Assembly (NCBI GenBank): GCA_001414345.1
Contig: LLCB01000417.1
Location: forward strand, 1 to 41,064
Direction of reading: 5' to 3'
Length of the DNA: 41,064 nt
Source of the DNA: Hymenoscyphus infarciens
Taxonomy: Eukaryota > Ascomycota > Leotiomycetes > Helotiales > Helotiaceae
In this document: positions 9,337 through 21,819 of the stretch, one piece after another
Numbering within the stretch: position 1 is the stretch's first letter
Layout: every line of letters starts with the position of its first letter
The notes under the pieces: generated by a model
The model's database searches: none
What the model saw: the letters and a program-made list of their open reading frames with translations, nothing else
What the model was told of the DNA's origin: nothing
Position numbers and translations under genes: made by a program

Positions 9337-10804
9337 TTTATTTGGCTATTTTCTCCATGAGGGATTGCCCATCATACGCGCATACTTGGCTGAGGAAGGA
9401 TGGATGGTCAAAGGTTATGGGGAAGAGAACCACGATTTTACGAGTTCTAACGAGATTCTGATGTTATACCAGATACCTTCGAGGGGTGGATTTTTGCACG
9501 TTGCGTTCGTCTGCCGATGACGGCAATATCTCGAGTCGAGCTGGATTCCGAATCTACGCGACGTAGAAGCTGCCGGATACAATACAATTCTATTCCTATT
9601 TTGGCACATACTGGAGTCATATATTCCTCCTACGACGGCCACGATACATAAGTCTATATGCAGGCTTTCGAGTCTATTCCTCGGTAGAATACATATTGGT
9701 GGCAGATGTTGGAGAGATATTTGGGCTAGCAACGACCTAAAACTGGCTATTATTGTTTACAGAAGAAAGTGGCCCCGAGCTTGGATGACTTAGGCGATGA
9801 GTCTGTACCCAATATCTGGCATGAGTATTCGTAAGAACGGAAGATCGTCGCTGGGTTTGGTTTTGGGACTGACGATTAAGCTGGGTAACTCATCGCCTCG
9901 ATTCAAATCCCTATGCCGCAAGATCACGCCCTAGCAACGACCTTTCTTTTCGTGAACATTCCTACCTGACTTTCTCTCCCACTGAGCACTTTCACTTCCT
10001 CTCACGCTTCTGGGTATTTTGCGTTCTTGCACATCACATGGCAAGGGTGGGACAGTGAAACGCGATCTCGCGTGGCATTTTGGCCCCCAAACCCGTTGAT
10101 GAAAAAGCTTAAAGTCATTATGCTTAAGATGCGGTGTGCAACAATTCAAAACCCATCACTGCCGTCGGGCCGGATTTATCCACAAACAAACTTGTTTCTC
10201 CGCTATCTCTCCCGAAGATTTTTGCTATTTTCTTGTTATGATGGTCATCGAGCTTGGAACAAAGTTATCTCTTAATTCTTTTATTGCTGAATTTTTAATT
10301 CCAGGAGTTCGATATTTCCATCTTGGGATCTGAAATTACTTTGCAATCCTGTAATACCGTTGCATATTCTTTTACACAATCGTCGTTAGTCTATGTCTAA
10401 ATGTTTTCTATGCCATCTCTTTAATTTCATGCGATATAGAGGAAGTGAGAACATTCCTTGTTTGGACACTCGGGTTTTTCACTCATTGCTCGCTGATTTG
10501 GCTGGACTATTCAAATCCACATTGTTGGCATTCATCCGCTCGTCCGACAGGAACACCGCTGATCCAATCAAAGAACAATAGCAGATTGATGGCAGCTCCT
10601 TTTCCATTGATTTTGCAGCTCGAGATACCAGATTGATCACATCATCGAGCTTAGCCCAAGTCACATGTTGGCTGTCTTGCGATGGGTTGAGTTTATTGAC
10701 GAGAAGAAGTAAGTAGTTGAGAGCTCCAATGGCTAATGCAATAATGATTTTGTATGCAGGAGGCTCCAGAACATGTACACGGAGGGTATGCCTGTTCGTA
10801 GCGC
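9337..10804. other. Gene-less stretch
   Basis: No gene can be supported. Several short open frames exist on both strands without start context, introns or recognisable motifs. A possible GT-AG pair (GTAAGTAG near 10709 to TGCAG near 10760) lies just before the decayed gene and might belong to further lost exons. Confidence 0.35.
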
Positions 10805-11901
10805 ATGGTACTGGAAGCTATTTCGGGCGACCACAAGACCGATCCTGTGACTTGTGGTTCAATAACCGGTCGAGACTTTTGCGTAAACTTAGGTGAGAGA
10901 TCTCAAAGCCGTTGCTTATTTGAATCAAGTTGACGATTTTCAGTATTCTCGCAACAAGCGGCAAGGCCAAATTTTTCATCATTATTGCTCCGAGGTACGC
11001 TGGGTATGCAGCAGTCATGAAAATTCCATATTTCATAAACCCACAGAGGAGTAATCGGAGGCAGAAGTTCCTGAGGACGACGAGGTAAGTTTCGTAAATC
11101 GAGTGGTGCTTGCAAGGCGCTAATCGAATTCAGGAAATCGAGGGCTCTGAAGGAATGTTAAGTGGCGACGAACTCGATGACCAACAAACCTGAGAAAAGA
11201 TGGATGGAGTGCAATCTGAAAACGAGGAAGAAGACCAAGGTTTCGATGATGGGCCACAAATTGAAATACGACTGGAGGGTAACAAGGTCGACGGTAAACT
11301 CGAATCCATGACCAAAAATGGCGGCGCGCCCCAGCATTTTGATACTAAGATTGGACCGATGAATGCCGAAAATAATCTTGACAAGCATGGGGCAAAATCG
11401 AGATCTACCCAAAATCCTGTCCAGAACCACGACATGAAAGACGGTTCGTTGCTTAAGTTAACGAAAGGTGTTGAAAATCCCAAAATTAAGGGCGACTGCG
11501 AATCATCCTCGATGGAAGGCAATGGGAAACTCAAGAAAGGAGCCGCAAAGGATAGTTCGAAGTTGTCTCAGGATGTCTCAAACAAGTCTACTCCTGGATT
11601 ATCACCTGGTCGAGGCGACAAGAAGTCACCATCCGAGCACCATGGGAATGACAAAGAAGCGGCAGGCGGAGGAAGCTGCCCTGACGACTCTTTGGACCAC
11701 AATGCGAAACCAGAGGACGTAAATGATTCATCGCACGTCCAACTCGCCCAAAAATCGAAATCAGGGAAACCGGAGGCGAAGAAGGATTATGAGAACCATG
11801 ATTCAAAATCAGATGAGGGTCAACATCTATCAGGAGACGGTGCATTGTCGGATATAGAGGTCGAGATCGAGAGGTGGAGGAGAGTTATGAATCGGTGGTA
11901 A
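10805..11901 (+). pseudogene. Decayed gene encoding a hydrophilic acidic protein
   Basis: Four exons fit one consistent reading frame: 10805-10892, 10944-10994, 11047-11084 and 11134-11901. The introns are 49-52 nt with GT-AG ends; the last has GTAAGT, GCTAAT and TTCAG. The frame is broken by TAA at 11052-11054 and TGA at 11191-11193, each one C-to-T change from CAA and CGA. The downstream 233-codon part (from an ATG at 11200) is low in complexity, rich in Lys, Asp, Glu, Ser and Gly, with a KSKSGKPEAKK-like stretch. It has no domain I recognise and no signal peptide. It ends about 30 bases before a RIP-mutated block, so its stops may be RIP leakage. Alternatively only 11200-11901 is translated, as a short intact protein. 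Confidence 0.4.
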
Positions 11902-11929
11902 AATCTTCCGTATCAAAACACGCGAAGAA

Positions 11930-13400
11930 AGGCTTTAGAGCCTGTTTAGCACGTATATAATTATACTAACTTATACGAGATTACTATTTAAGACTTCTTA
12001 TCAAAGATCTATATATATTTTTATACGAGCTAAATAGACTCTTATTTAGTAATCTTTATATTTTAGAAAAAAGTAAAATTTAATAAATCTAATAAACTAG
12101 CTTATACTATAATTACTATTAAACTAATATTACTACTACTAAGTTAATTAGTTAAATATAGTATTATTAACTTTTTATCTTATATAAGCTACTTTTATTA
12201 ATCTAATCTATTTAGAATAATATAGAATTAATTTAAGACTTATTTATATAATTCTTCTTTTAAAATACTCTATATACTTAGATATATAATTCGAGCTATT
12301 AAGCTTTATATTTTTTATAATATATATTATATTATATAGTTTTAGAATATAAGACTAAAAATAAGTAGAACTAGATTCTAAAGTAAAAAGCTTAAACTTT
12401 ATAAGCTTAGTAATATTACGATATTATTATAGTCTTAATTAAAATACTAATAATATAAATAGTCTATATTAAAGTAGGTTTTTAATAATATATTAAAGTA
12501 ATATAGTATTCTAAATACTATTACTAATACTAGGAGTTAGTATTCGAGGAGAAGTTAGAGATAGAAGAAGAAGAAGAGCTAATTACTAATAGAGATAAAG
12601 AAGAGTTAGAGACTAACGAGGAAACGGAAACTTCGCCTATTAATATAGCTACTAAAGTTTCTTAAAAGAGTTAAGTATCGAGGTAGTGTTTTAGATTTCC
12701 TTATCTAATCTATTATTCTATTCTACCTTAATAATCCTTCTCTCTTCTACCTCTATTTTAAGGCTATTCTGTCTTCTTCTATTCTTAAATTCTAGCTTTC
12801 CTAGTAGCTTCTATTCTATAGTAGTTGTTTACCTTTTCTTACTAAATAGAGAGGCTAGGATAGAAAGAGTTAGGCTAGTTAATTTCGCTTAAAGTCTAGA
12901 AGGTAGATAGAAAAGAGAGTTAAGATCTCTAATTTCGCTTAATATCTAGAAGATAAGTAGAAAAGAGAGTCTAGGTTCTAATTAGAACTCTTAGAGAGTT
13001 GCCTTTCTAATCCTACTCTAGCCTAGCCTCTTTTTTTTACCTATCTAGCTACTTCTATTCTATTTTTAGAACTTTCCTAGCTACTTCTATCTTAGTTAGA
13101 GTACCTAGTCTACTAAACTTAGCCTAGTCTTAATCCTAATCTAGCCTAGCCTCTTCTATTACCTAGGTAGGTAGCCTATTCTATTCTAAGTACTAGGCTA
13201 ACAAAGGCGGGGAAAGCTAAAACACTATATCGAGGAGTTTAGTTTTAGCTTAGAGTTTTCTTTTTCGTTTCGTTTAATTTTATATATAATAAGTCCGCCT
13301 GAAAATAGAAGTTTTCCTTAAACTTTTATACCTGACAATTACTTATAGTAGTTGTTCTATCGTAGTACCTGCGCTAGGAGCTTTTGCTTAGGTTACTAAT
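11930..13400. repeat. AT-rich RIP-type block, degenerate repeat DNA
   Basis: Composition changes sharply near 11930: TA, TTA and ATA dominate, while CA, TG and CG are scarce. This is the usual outcome of RIP on repeated DNA in ascomycetes. No coding frame of length survives, except for a purine-rich open run around 12540-12660 (mostly Glu, Ile and Thr codons) that still contains CG dinucleotides. Composition returns toward normal between about 13200 and 13400. The original element cannot be named. Confidence 0.65.
12881..12980. repeat. Two tandem copies of a 50-bp unit
   Basis: AATTTCGCTTAA is found at 12881 and again at 12931, each followed by TCTAGAAG..AG.TAGAAAAGAGAGT, an exact period of 50. 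Differences are few. It lies inside the AT-rich block. Further CTAGCCTAGCCTCTT words near 13018 and 13140 suggest more internal repetition. Confidence 0.6.
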
Positions 13401-13781
13401 GCGGTGTACTATACAGGGGTAAATCAACGACACCTCTTTCTAAATTTGTTCAAAGTGAAAGCGCCAAACTCCTAGCTATTCAAGAAGCGACTCATATTAG
13501 CATCGAAGGTATACATATTAGTACAACAAGTATCGACTGAAGGAACACCCCCTTTTCTTATCAGCTTATCTGAGTTCTCTCTCAAAACTTCTTTCGTCGC
13601 TTCTCAATCACGTCAGAAATCCCGAGCGTGATGTGCTTCGCTCACACCTCAAAAATTACCAATCGTCCCATTCTTACATATCCCACTGTTCATAAATTAG
13701 TTGAAGAACATAACGTGAGTAATTCTATACGTATCGAGAATTTAATTCAATTCTTTTCAAATTATTATTTTCTGCTAAATA
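13401..13781 (+). promoter_or_regulatory. Probable promoter and leader of the monooxygenase gene
   Basis: Composition is normal again after the AT-rich block. The stretch ends at the ATG in AATAATGAG. No specific binding site stands out. Confidence 0.3.
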
Positions 13782-15497
13782 ATGAGTCGTGATAAGAAAG
13801 TCAATCGAGTTGCTGTTATTGGGGCAGGTGTTAGTGGTGTGGTATCTGCTAAATGGTTGGCGAGTGAGGGAATTGAAGTGGTAGTTTATGAGCGATCTGA
13901 GAGAGTGGGCGGGAATTGGTAAGTGTCACAAAAGCTCCTCTCTCCTTGCAGATAATCTAACAAATGATAGGCTTTACAATCCTCTCAGTGCACCAGAACC
14001 ACAATATCCTCTTGAATCGCCAACGCCACCACCACTCGACCTTAAGAAGCTTATCAACAATCAGAATGGCGAAAGGCAAAAGGCAACTGAGATTGAACTC
14101 CTCTTTGCGCCGCCTGGCCCGGCTTACGAGGGGCTGAAAAATAATGTCCCAACGTCAATGCAAGAGCTCAAAGGGCACCCCTGGCCGGAAGGAACGCCGG
14201 ACTGGGTTACTTCAATCGAGAAGCAGGATTATATTGAATCATACAGCAAGAAATTCGATGTGGAAAGCGGGATTAGATTCCATACCAGTGTTGAGAGGGT
14301 AGAAAAGAAAGAGGAGACGTGGATTATACATAGTGCGAGTTTAATCAAGAGGGATACAGGGGAGTGGGACATCGTGAATAACGTTGACGTAAGTATAGAG
14401 ACCTATCGTGGAGTGAACCTTTCAGCTGATTGAGATGCAGGAATTTGATGCTGTAGTTGTGGCTAGCGGCCATTACCACACAATTCGCGTTCCGGATATT
14501 CCGGGATTGAAAGAATGGAAAGCGTTGTGGCCGGAAAAAGTTCAACATTCGAAAGGTTACAGGAAGCCAATAGGGTTTGATAATCAAGTGAGCTCCTACA
14601 GTTGTATCGGAAGTCTCTGGTTAACAAGTTTCGTAGAATGTTCTCCTGATTGGAGCTGGGGTATCAGCCAGTAAGCGAATTCTCTAATTTGCCTCAAGAT
14701 TTTTGACACACTTCACACCCAATTCTAGTAATACTCCATTGACTAATTCAAGAGCAGTGGATATCGGTAGAGAAATAGCTCCTTCAGCAAGCAAGATCTA
14801 CCAATCAACCCGTGGAGGTACCTACGACCTCCCGGTTGAGTATGTAGACCCATCAATAGAACGAGTGGCTGAGGTTTCATCCTTCGCTTTTCCACCACCG
14901 ACGTCTACAAACTCGGCCAAGCCAGGATCCATAACTTTAAAGGATGGGCGGGTTCTCGAAAACATCGATCGTGTAATTCTCTGCACTGGTTATCACCAAT
15001 CTCGACCTTTCCTTCCACATCTCCTAAATCATCAAATACCAGTCGAACAAGCGGACGGAAAAGTCCTGCTTACTGATGGAACGCAAATGCATAACCTTCA
15101 CAAAGATATATTTTACATCCCAGATCCCACTCTTGCTTTCGTTGGCATACCGTATTATACCGCTACGTTCGTGTTCTTTGAGTACCAAGCGATTGCAGTT
15201 GCGGGTGTGTTCTCTGGCAAAGTGGATATACCATCTGAAATTGAGATGCGAAAAGAGTATGAGGAGCGTTCGAGGCGAAAGGGATACGGAAGAAACTTTC
15301 ATTCCATGAAGGAGGAGGAAGTTCAATATGTTGGCGAGTTAGTTGAGTGGGTTAACAGAGATATTGTGGAAAGAGGTGGAAGAAGGGTTGACGGGTTGAG
15401 CAAAAAATGGTTAGATCATAAGGACGAGCGGGTAAGGTTGTTTACTGAGGTTGCGGCTGGCAATTTACCTGTCGAAGCTTTGAGATGCTTCAACTAA
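13782..15497 (+). CDS. Flavin-containing monooxygenase-like protein
   Basis: Five exons (13782-13918, 13971-14388, 14441-14587, 14637-14670, 14758-15497) give 491 residues. One exon is only 34 nt. The protein is an NADPH- and FAD-dependent oxygenase of the FMO type, which oxidises N or S atoms of small molecules. It has an N-terminal FAD-binding GAGVSG at 14-19 followed by an acidic strand end and ERVGGNW near 46. An ASGHY segment lies at 193-197, a second dinucleotide-binding GAGVSA at 240-245 for NADPH, and CTGY at 321-324. The length fits fungal FMOs. There is no signal peptide, so it is probably cytosolic. No biosynthetic partner genes adjoin it, so the substrate cannot be guessed. Confidence 0.88.
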
Positions 15498-16289
15498 AAT
15501 AAAGAAAGGAATGTGCGCAGAAAACCAATCTTGTAAGAGGGTTGTTTAACTTGTTTGAGAAGGTTTAGAAGCTTTAAAAGGTTCCGATTCCCAATACTTT
15601 CAACCACTCTCAAAAACTATTTTCCACAGTCCTAGGCAGGGAGTGTAGATGTACACAGATTAGTGCCCGCTCATAACATCCTTTCAAGAATTTGTGACTG
15701 TCACATGACTTAGGGGTTCGTTTTGAGAAAGGCTGCCATCCATCCACCTTATTTTAGATTCTCCTGGTTTTGAAAAAAGTTATAGTATTTTGATGGACAC
15801 TCGAGGGAACCGAAAGTAGGTCTCATCAGAAGGGGCCCGTCACATGACTTACTCGTTTTGCGGTGAGAGTGGGGCGCCATCGTCCGAGGGCTGAAAAGAA
15901 CGATGAAGTCACCACTCTTTATATAAATTGTTTCTTTGGTAACCCTCGATATCGTCCAATGGGAAAAATTATCGTCTTAAATTCCGTATTTATTATCCGA
16001 TGAGCCCCTTCCAGGTACAAGAGTGCTTTATCCGGTGCCGAAAACTTAATCTCTTCCCCACGTTTGAATCAATTTTTTGTAAATTTCCGGGGAAGTGGAT
16101 TTCATCTTGTTCTCAATTTTGGTTATACCCCGCACTTTCAAGTCAATTCCTAGCGATGGAAGGCGAACATCTCAATTGAGTATAAACCTTCTTTAGCACC
16201 ATGGGATCTCGTTCAATTGATCCGTCAATTTATTCCCTTAAGGACTTCCTTGCACTTCTCACGATTTTTATGATCTATTCATATCCATC
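15498..16289 (+). promoter_or_regulatory. Intergenic region with a repeated GTCACATGACTTA motif
   Basis: The identical 13-mer GTCACATGACTTA occurs at 15700-15712 and 15839-15851. Each copy is followed by a similar ~28-base stretch ending in GCCATC. The first copy overlaps a perfect GTGAC-t-GTCAC inverted repeat at 15694-15704. CACATG is an E-box-like core (CANNTG). The sites lie about 590 and 450 bases before the esterase ATG. A role as activator sites is inferred. Confidence 0.4.
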
Positions 16290-18020
16290 ATGAAGCTCCT
16301 CAAGTCCCCCCATATTATCTCTTTAACTTTCCTTTTCGCGACCCAGCTACGCTTATCTCTATCTCAATTGACAACTGCAAGTTTGGATTATGGCACCTTT
16401 GCTGGAGCCTATGATGGAAGTTATAACATAACAATATACCGTCGCATACCATTCGCCGCACCGCCAGTGGGAGAGTATCGATTTCGAGCACCACAACCCC
16501 CACTTAAAATCACTAACGGAACATATGACTCGAACCGAAGTTTTGACCCGTGTGCTGCTTCGGTAAGCACCTTCTCGTTTGGCACCCGAGATCTTTTGTC
16601 TAAACCCGTGATTGAGAGAAAGATCCTCTAATAAATATCACAGAGACCAGACGTTGTTGGCTCAGAAGATTGTCTCTACTTATCAATATATTCTCGCCCT
16701 TGGACCACCTCTAAACCACTCCGTCCAATAGTTATATTTTTCTTTGGCGGGGGCTATATTCGAGGCGGTGGGTCACAAGCCGTCCCACCTTCAGGATATC
16801 CAATTCTTAACGTCTCGTCACAAAATAATGTTGTTATGATCTATCCAAACTACCGAACAAACGCATTTGGTTTTCTCCCTGGTTCCGAAATCGCAAAAGA
16901 CAATTCATCGGACTTAAATCCCGGACTACTAGATCAAAATGCAGTGTTGAAATGGGTTCAGAAATACGCAAATGAATTCGGCGGAGATCCAAATGATGTT
17001 ACTATATTTGGACAATCCGCTGGTGCTGGCTCAGTGGTAGCCCAAGTTCTCTCTACTGCTTCGACGAATACCCATAGTGGAGAGAAGAAGTTATTCAATC
17101 GTGCATTGGCGAGTTCCCCTTTTTGGCCGAAAAGCTACCAATATGATGCTCCAGAATCAGAAAGTATTTACAATCAGCTTGCCAACATGACAGGATGCAG
17201 TGGTAAGGATAGTCTGAAGTGTCTCAAGACAATCGATTTTGGAAAAATCTCAAATGCTGCAGCCAATATTTCCACAGCTTGGAAGTACGGCCCAAGTTAT
17301 TTCACTTGGGCGCCAGTAATTGATGGGGAATTCCTGAAAACGCCTTTAAGCGAGGCTGTGAAAGATGGAGTGATTGATATCGAGTCTGCATGGGGAATGT
17401 ACAATACGCTCGAAGGTAAGATTCAAATTCTGTTAGACAGCAGTATTGCAAAATTAACCGAAGCGCTAGGGGAATCATTCATTCCAGTAATCAGTACATC
17501 ATCCACCCTCACATCTTGGCTAAAGAGTTACCTCCCTGATCTCACGCCTCTCAACCACAAGCGGCTTCTCGCCCTCTACCCCGCAAATGGCACCACAGAA
17601 ACACTTACCTCATTCCCCACAGTCGAGACCCGCGCTGGACTTATTTTCAGAGATTCAGTTCTCACCTGCCCAGCATATTGGATGGCATTGTCTTCCAAGA
17701 AAACAAGCTACGTGGGGGAATACACGATATCTCCAGCGAAGCACGCCAGTGATGTCAACTATTGGAATTCCATAAACGCTATTCAGTCTTCAAACTCATT
17801 GGTTTACAAGGGATTTACGGGAGCTTTTGCGAGTTTCTTCCAGACTGGAGATCCAAATGGAAAGAAGCTTACTACAGAGAGCCAATCAGGGGTACCAGAA
17901 ACAAAGAAAACTGGGAAGGAGTTTGTCATTGGAGAAAATGGGTTTACAAGTGTAGAAATCAAGGGACTGAAGGAGAGATGCGCATTTTGGTTAGATGTTG
18001 CAGCGGAGGTACATATCTGA
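16290..18020 (+). CDS. Type-B carboxylesterase/lipase, secreted
   Basis: Two exons (16290-16562, 16644-18020) give 549 residues, with an 81-nt intron that has a CTAAT branch site. The protein is an alpha/beta-hydrolase that cleaves carboxylic esters. Residues 1-26 form a signal peptide. Landmarks of the family are the oxyanion-hole FFGGGYIRGG, EDCLYLSIYS, and the nucleophile Ser216 in GQSAGAGSV (the more usual form is GESAGG). His458 in AKHASDVNYW is the likely catalytic histidine. The catalytic acid lies between these but I cannot fix it. Several NxS/T sites suggest glycosylation. Length and architecture are normal for fungal secreted carboxylesterases. The natural substrate cannot be read from the sequence. 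Confidence 0.9.
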
Positions 18021-18085
18021 AGTGAATAAGATGCCCAGGCTCATCTACTATCATGTAATCTTGAGGATGGAGTTTTGGTGAGATG

Positions 18086-18623
18086 AGCTTTTTGCGAAGG
18101 AGACCTCCAATTATCTGTTTAGTGGATAATTCGAATGAAATGCGACATGCAACAAAAAACCTAAAGAGGAGGAGATCACCTGATCAAAAGTTCTATCCTG
18201 CTCCCAAATAGTTTTGAGTAGAGGTTCAGCCTTGAAATGGAACAAGAATGGGGCTATAATGAAGTTGTAACCTATCGCTTGGGGTGAGTCATGTGAGAAT
18301 TTTCAAGTATTGAAATAGAGTTTGATTTAGTCTTCAGAAACGATTAGAAGCGCGAGAAAACCAGCCCTAAAATTGTATAATAACTGGAAATGACAATCAT
18401 GCGAGTTTACCTTTTCCCCTATCCACGTGTGCAGTTACCAGCCCCCTGTTGATTTGGGGTCGGAAGGTTCCGCTGCATCTTCTCTCTTAACTCTGCTCGA
18501 AACCAACACCAACAGCAATTCTGCTCTCATCATACCGTTGAAGCCTTTTAGTAACTCAGCTTTTGCTACCCACGATATACCAGGTATCCATCTGTCCTAT
18601 CAGGAACCCTGCTGCCATTTCTC
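18086..18623 (+). repeat. Dispersed diverged repeat, copy B
   Basis: This is the second copy of the repeat at 5970-6520, in the same orientation and block order, including the GTCATGTGA word (18288) and the CCACGTG E-box (18423-18429). The best-preserved block is around AACACCAACAGCAATTCTGC. It lies just after the carboxylesterase and about 1.1 kb before the peroxidase ATG. No open frame is conserved between the copies. Confidence 0.6.
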
Positions 18624-19679
18624 GGGGCGAGGTGGCTGACGCGATTCGCACCTTGCCTTCCTAAAATGGGGTTACGACAATGTAACCAAATTGCGGCGTA
18701 AGTGCCTACACCTTTGCGGAGCTAAGCTTAATTCTATATTCTTTCAGCTCACTAGTCAATTTCTTGCTCCCAAGCTCTATTTCGTAAGACTGAATGAAGA
18801 ATCTTGGTGGCGTTGTCAGATTCAAAATCGACATGCTCGTATTGCCACGACGCCACGGAATATTTGAAGGGACGAATACTCATTATTAAAATGAAGATGC
18901 TTCGTGACCTTTAAGGCGCACAGAGTTATATTTGGATCTGAGTTGGGAGGTGTAGATCACCCTGATTACAGGCAGTCATGGTCCAAATATTCTCACAGGT
19001 GGATTATTCCATGACTACCTCGACTTGTTTTTGAGGGGTTTATAAGCAAGTGCTCAAGACTTCACTCTCGGCGAAGCCTCCTGGGATTGATACTCCGTAT
19101 TTCTCTCATCAGATTTATAACTTGGATGCATGCCGAAAAAGAAGATAGGTAGCTTGCGAATCCTTGACAACACCACGACGTGGGTGGAACTAAGCTTTAT
19201 TAGAACGCTCTACCCGGCATAATATTCTTCTGTTCGAGGGCACAACGAATCAGCAGTAGTTGGTTACTTTCAGTACCAAACTTTCAACCCCCAGGTACGA
19301 GGTAGCGCTGGTATCCTTGCTTCTGTCGCCTTGAGAATCATGCAAGTAACATCGTATTGGCATCTTAGACGAGCTGTTTCTGAACATCCTCCTCTTGCTT
19401 TGCTTACTTTCACACCATCCCACTTCAGTACTCAAATCCTTTGTGGCAAGCTTCTGCCATCTCGGGTCCGCCCCGAGAGGTCCACCATTGAATAAGTCAC
19501 AAAACGCTGCATGAATATGGGTCAATTTTTGTACCTTCAAGCCCGTTTTCCTCTCAATTCGATTAGCACCATTTTCAAGTCTCTGCGGCTATAAATCTTT
19601 TCTTTCCAATTCAAATCCTCTTCTCTCTGACTCGATTCCTTCTCAACAGCCACCTTTGTCACTAGGTTTCGACGCAATC
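18624..19679. other. Gene-less stretch upstream of the peroxidase
   Basis: No gene is supported; the small open frame on the minus strand (19250-19540) shows no protein-like features. A CT-rich segment near 19600-19660 with a TATAAAT-like word near 19590 is the likely peroxidase promoter. Confidence 0.35.
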
Positions 19680-21687
19680 ATGTTTTTTCTTGTTACGCTA
19701 CTTTCGTTGGTCACTTTTGCCAACGGTCTAGATCCCAAAACAGTGACAGATGCCAATGGCATTACTCTATGGGAAAAAATCGAGGAGATGGAAAGACAGT
19801 AAGGATGACCCCATTTTTGTCTCCCTCTATTCTGTCGGAGTTATGTTAATTCTTTAAAGACTGCTGCAGCCAGCAACTCTCAACAGTCTTGTCAGTCCTT
19901 GTAGCACGAATTTTGGTGCCTCTCCATTTCAAGGTCAACAGACATCTGCCGAATGGGTGCGGCTCGTATTCCATGATTGTATCACCAAAAATATTGAAGG
20001 GCCAGGCTTAGGGTTAGTTCTGTTATTTTATTGATATTTTTTGTCTTCCCGCTGATGGTATAAAGTGGCTTAGATGCATCAATTGGCTTCGAATCCGGTC
20101 GACCCGAAAATGTTGGTATATTTATTGATGTTTCAATCGGTCAGGTATGCTAAGAACTATCATACAACTGGTTGTCTTGTCTAATCATATCTAGTTTGAC
20201 CAATTTACCAGTGTCTACTTGTCGATGGCCGACCTTATTGGTGTTGTATGTCAAGTCTTGTTACTCCCCGTTCCTCATCTGTTGACATCGTCTACAGGGA
20301 TTGTCAGATTCTTTAGCTACTTGTGCCCCAAGCAGTCGACGATTAGCACTTCGCGTTGGCCGAGTTGATGCAACACGGGCTGGACCATTTGGTGTCCCAG
20401 GACCTGCTGACAATTTGGATTTTGCGACAGCTGCTTTTGAGCGGGCAGGATTTAGCAAAACCGAGATGATACAAGCTGTGGCGTGTGGCCATTCCATTGG
20501 AGGTGTACATGGCTCTGACTTCAAGGGTATTGGTGCTGAAGGGACAGACGAAAAGTAAGAACTTTCGTTGTCAAATAGATTACAAAACTAACACTTCACA
20601 GCGAATCTGGCCGGGTTCCTTTCGATACTACTCCAGGTGTTTTCGATGCAAACAACGTCAACGAATATCTTGATATCACTGGCAGCAAGGGTGGCCCATT
20701 AGTGACAGCGAACGACACTTTCAATTCTGACTTCAAGATTTTTAACTCCGATCAAAACAAGACAGTTACAGCTATGAGGGCTCCTTCAACTTTTGAAGAC
20801 ACTTGTTTCAACATTTTTGATAAGATGATGAATACGGTGCCTGATAATGTTCAGTTGTCAGATCCATTTCAAGTTAGACCGTTCATCATGCGTCAAAGTA
20901 GTTTGGATCTTACCTCTGCCGGTGTTCTGGTCTTTAACGGAACTTTTTCTGCGCATGCTTCATCTCCCCCGGACACCGTCACCTATAGATATACGGGTTC
21001 CAATCTAGAAGAGAAGGTTTCCGGTGTTGGAGGTACGTCACTTTTATTGATCTACTTGAGAATCTCCATAACTAATGTCTCATTCTCTAGTTGAATTACC
21101 TGGCTTCTTTGATTCCCGACCTCCGGTTCCTCCCCAGGAGCCGGTATATATTGGATTTAACATCATCAAAGATTACAAGTTTGGAGATGTTATTGGGCCT
21201 GAGCCAGTCAAATCACTTGTTATCACGAGTACCGGAGCGAATTATACTGGTGATATCAACACCAATATCTTCATCTTGCCTTCACAAAGTCACCGACAAC
21301 TTAACCAGGGGGGAACTGGAAGTTGGATGCTCCGAGTTGCAGTAAGTCTCACCAAACTACTTACACAAAACAAATACTCACGGCAATCCCTAGATTTTGA
21401 GCACCCTTACGGCCCCGACCCCAACCGCAACGGTTTACTATGCCATACCGCAAGATGGTAGTAAAGCATCGAAAGTTGTCTCTGCGACAGCTACATTGGA
21501 ATTTGAAACAACGCTTGGGAGTTACAAGATTTATAAAGCGTCGACCTTCTCTGGTGATTTCCCATCAGCCGCTGTTGGTCGCAGTGCGGTATTCAAGGTT
21601 TCTGCAGGATCGACACTTGTTGCTACCAAGCTATCTAGTGATGATTTTGCTAATAGTTGTACAGCGACTGATATTTCTATTTGTTGA
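19680..21687 (+). CDS. Secreted class II-like heme peroxidase
   Basis: Eight exons (19680-19798, 19860-20012, 20066-20144, 20195-20245, 20298-20554, 20602-21032, 21091-21341, 21394-21687) give 544 residues. The seven introns are only 47-61 nt. The enzyme uses H2O2 to oxidise its substrates with a heme. A signal peptide covers about residues 1-16. The distal side has Arg74 and His78 in RLVFHDC, and the proximal ligand is His199 in CGHSIGGVHG. DASIGFESGRPEN corresponds to the distal calcium/heme loop region. The residues after about 330 form an extra C-terminal half that is Thr/Ser-rich with several glycosylation sites. I see no clear Mn-binding or surface-Trp signature, so the substrate class is open. 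The first intron acceptor (AAAG at 19859) is the weakest junction; the alternatives give a wrong frame. Confidence 0.85.
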
Positions 21688-21819
21688 ACTTAGAAGAACT
21701 TAGATTTAGGTAGCGGATTGGGAATTGATGCCTCTTGCTTTGAGATTGATCCAATGCGCGGTCTTGAATCCTCTCATAAGGGATACTGCAAATATTGTCG
21801 CTGGCTCACTTCCACCACC

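Noticed and set aside
10640..10850. Alternative exons in another frame (reading LSPSHMLAVLRWVEF and on to a stop at about 10850)
   Set aside because: The reading is protein-like, but it stops in frame and cannot be joined in phase to the downstream exons.
12881..13160. Regularly spaced repeats as a possible CRISPR array
   Set aside because: Only two 50-bp tandem units with no spacers, inside AT-rich fungal repeat DNA. CRISPR is not expected in a eukaryote.
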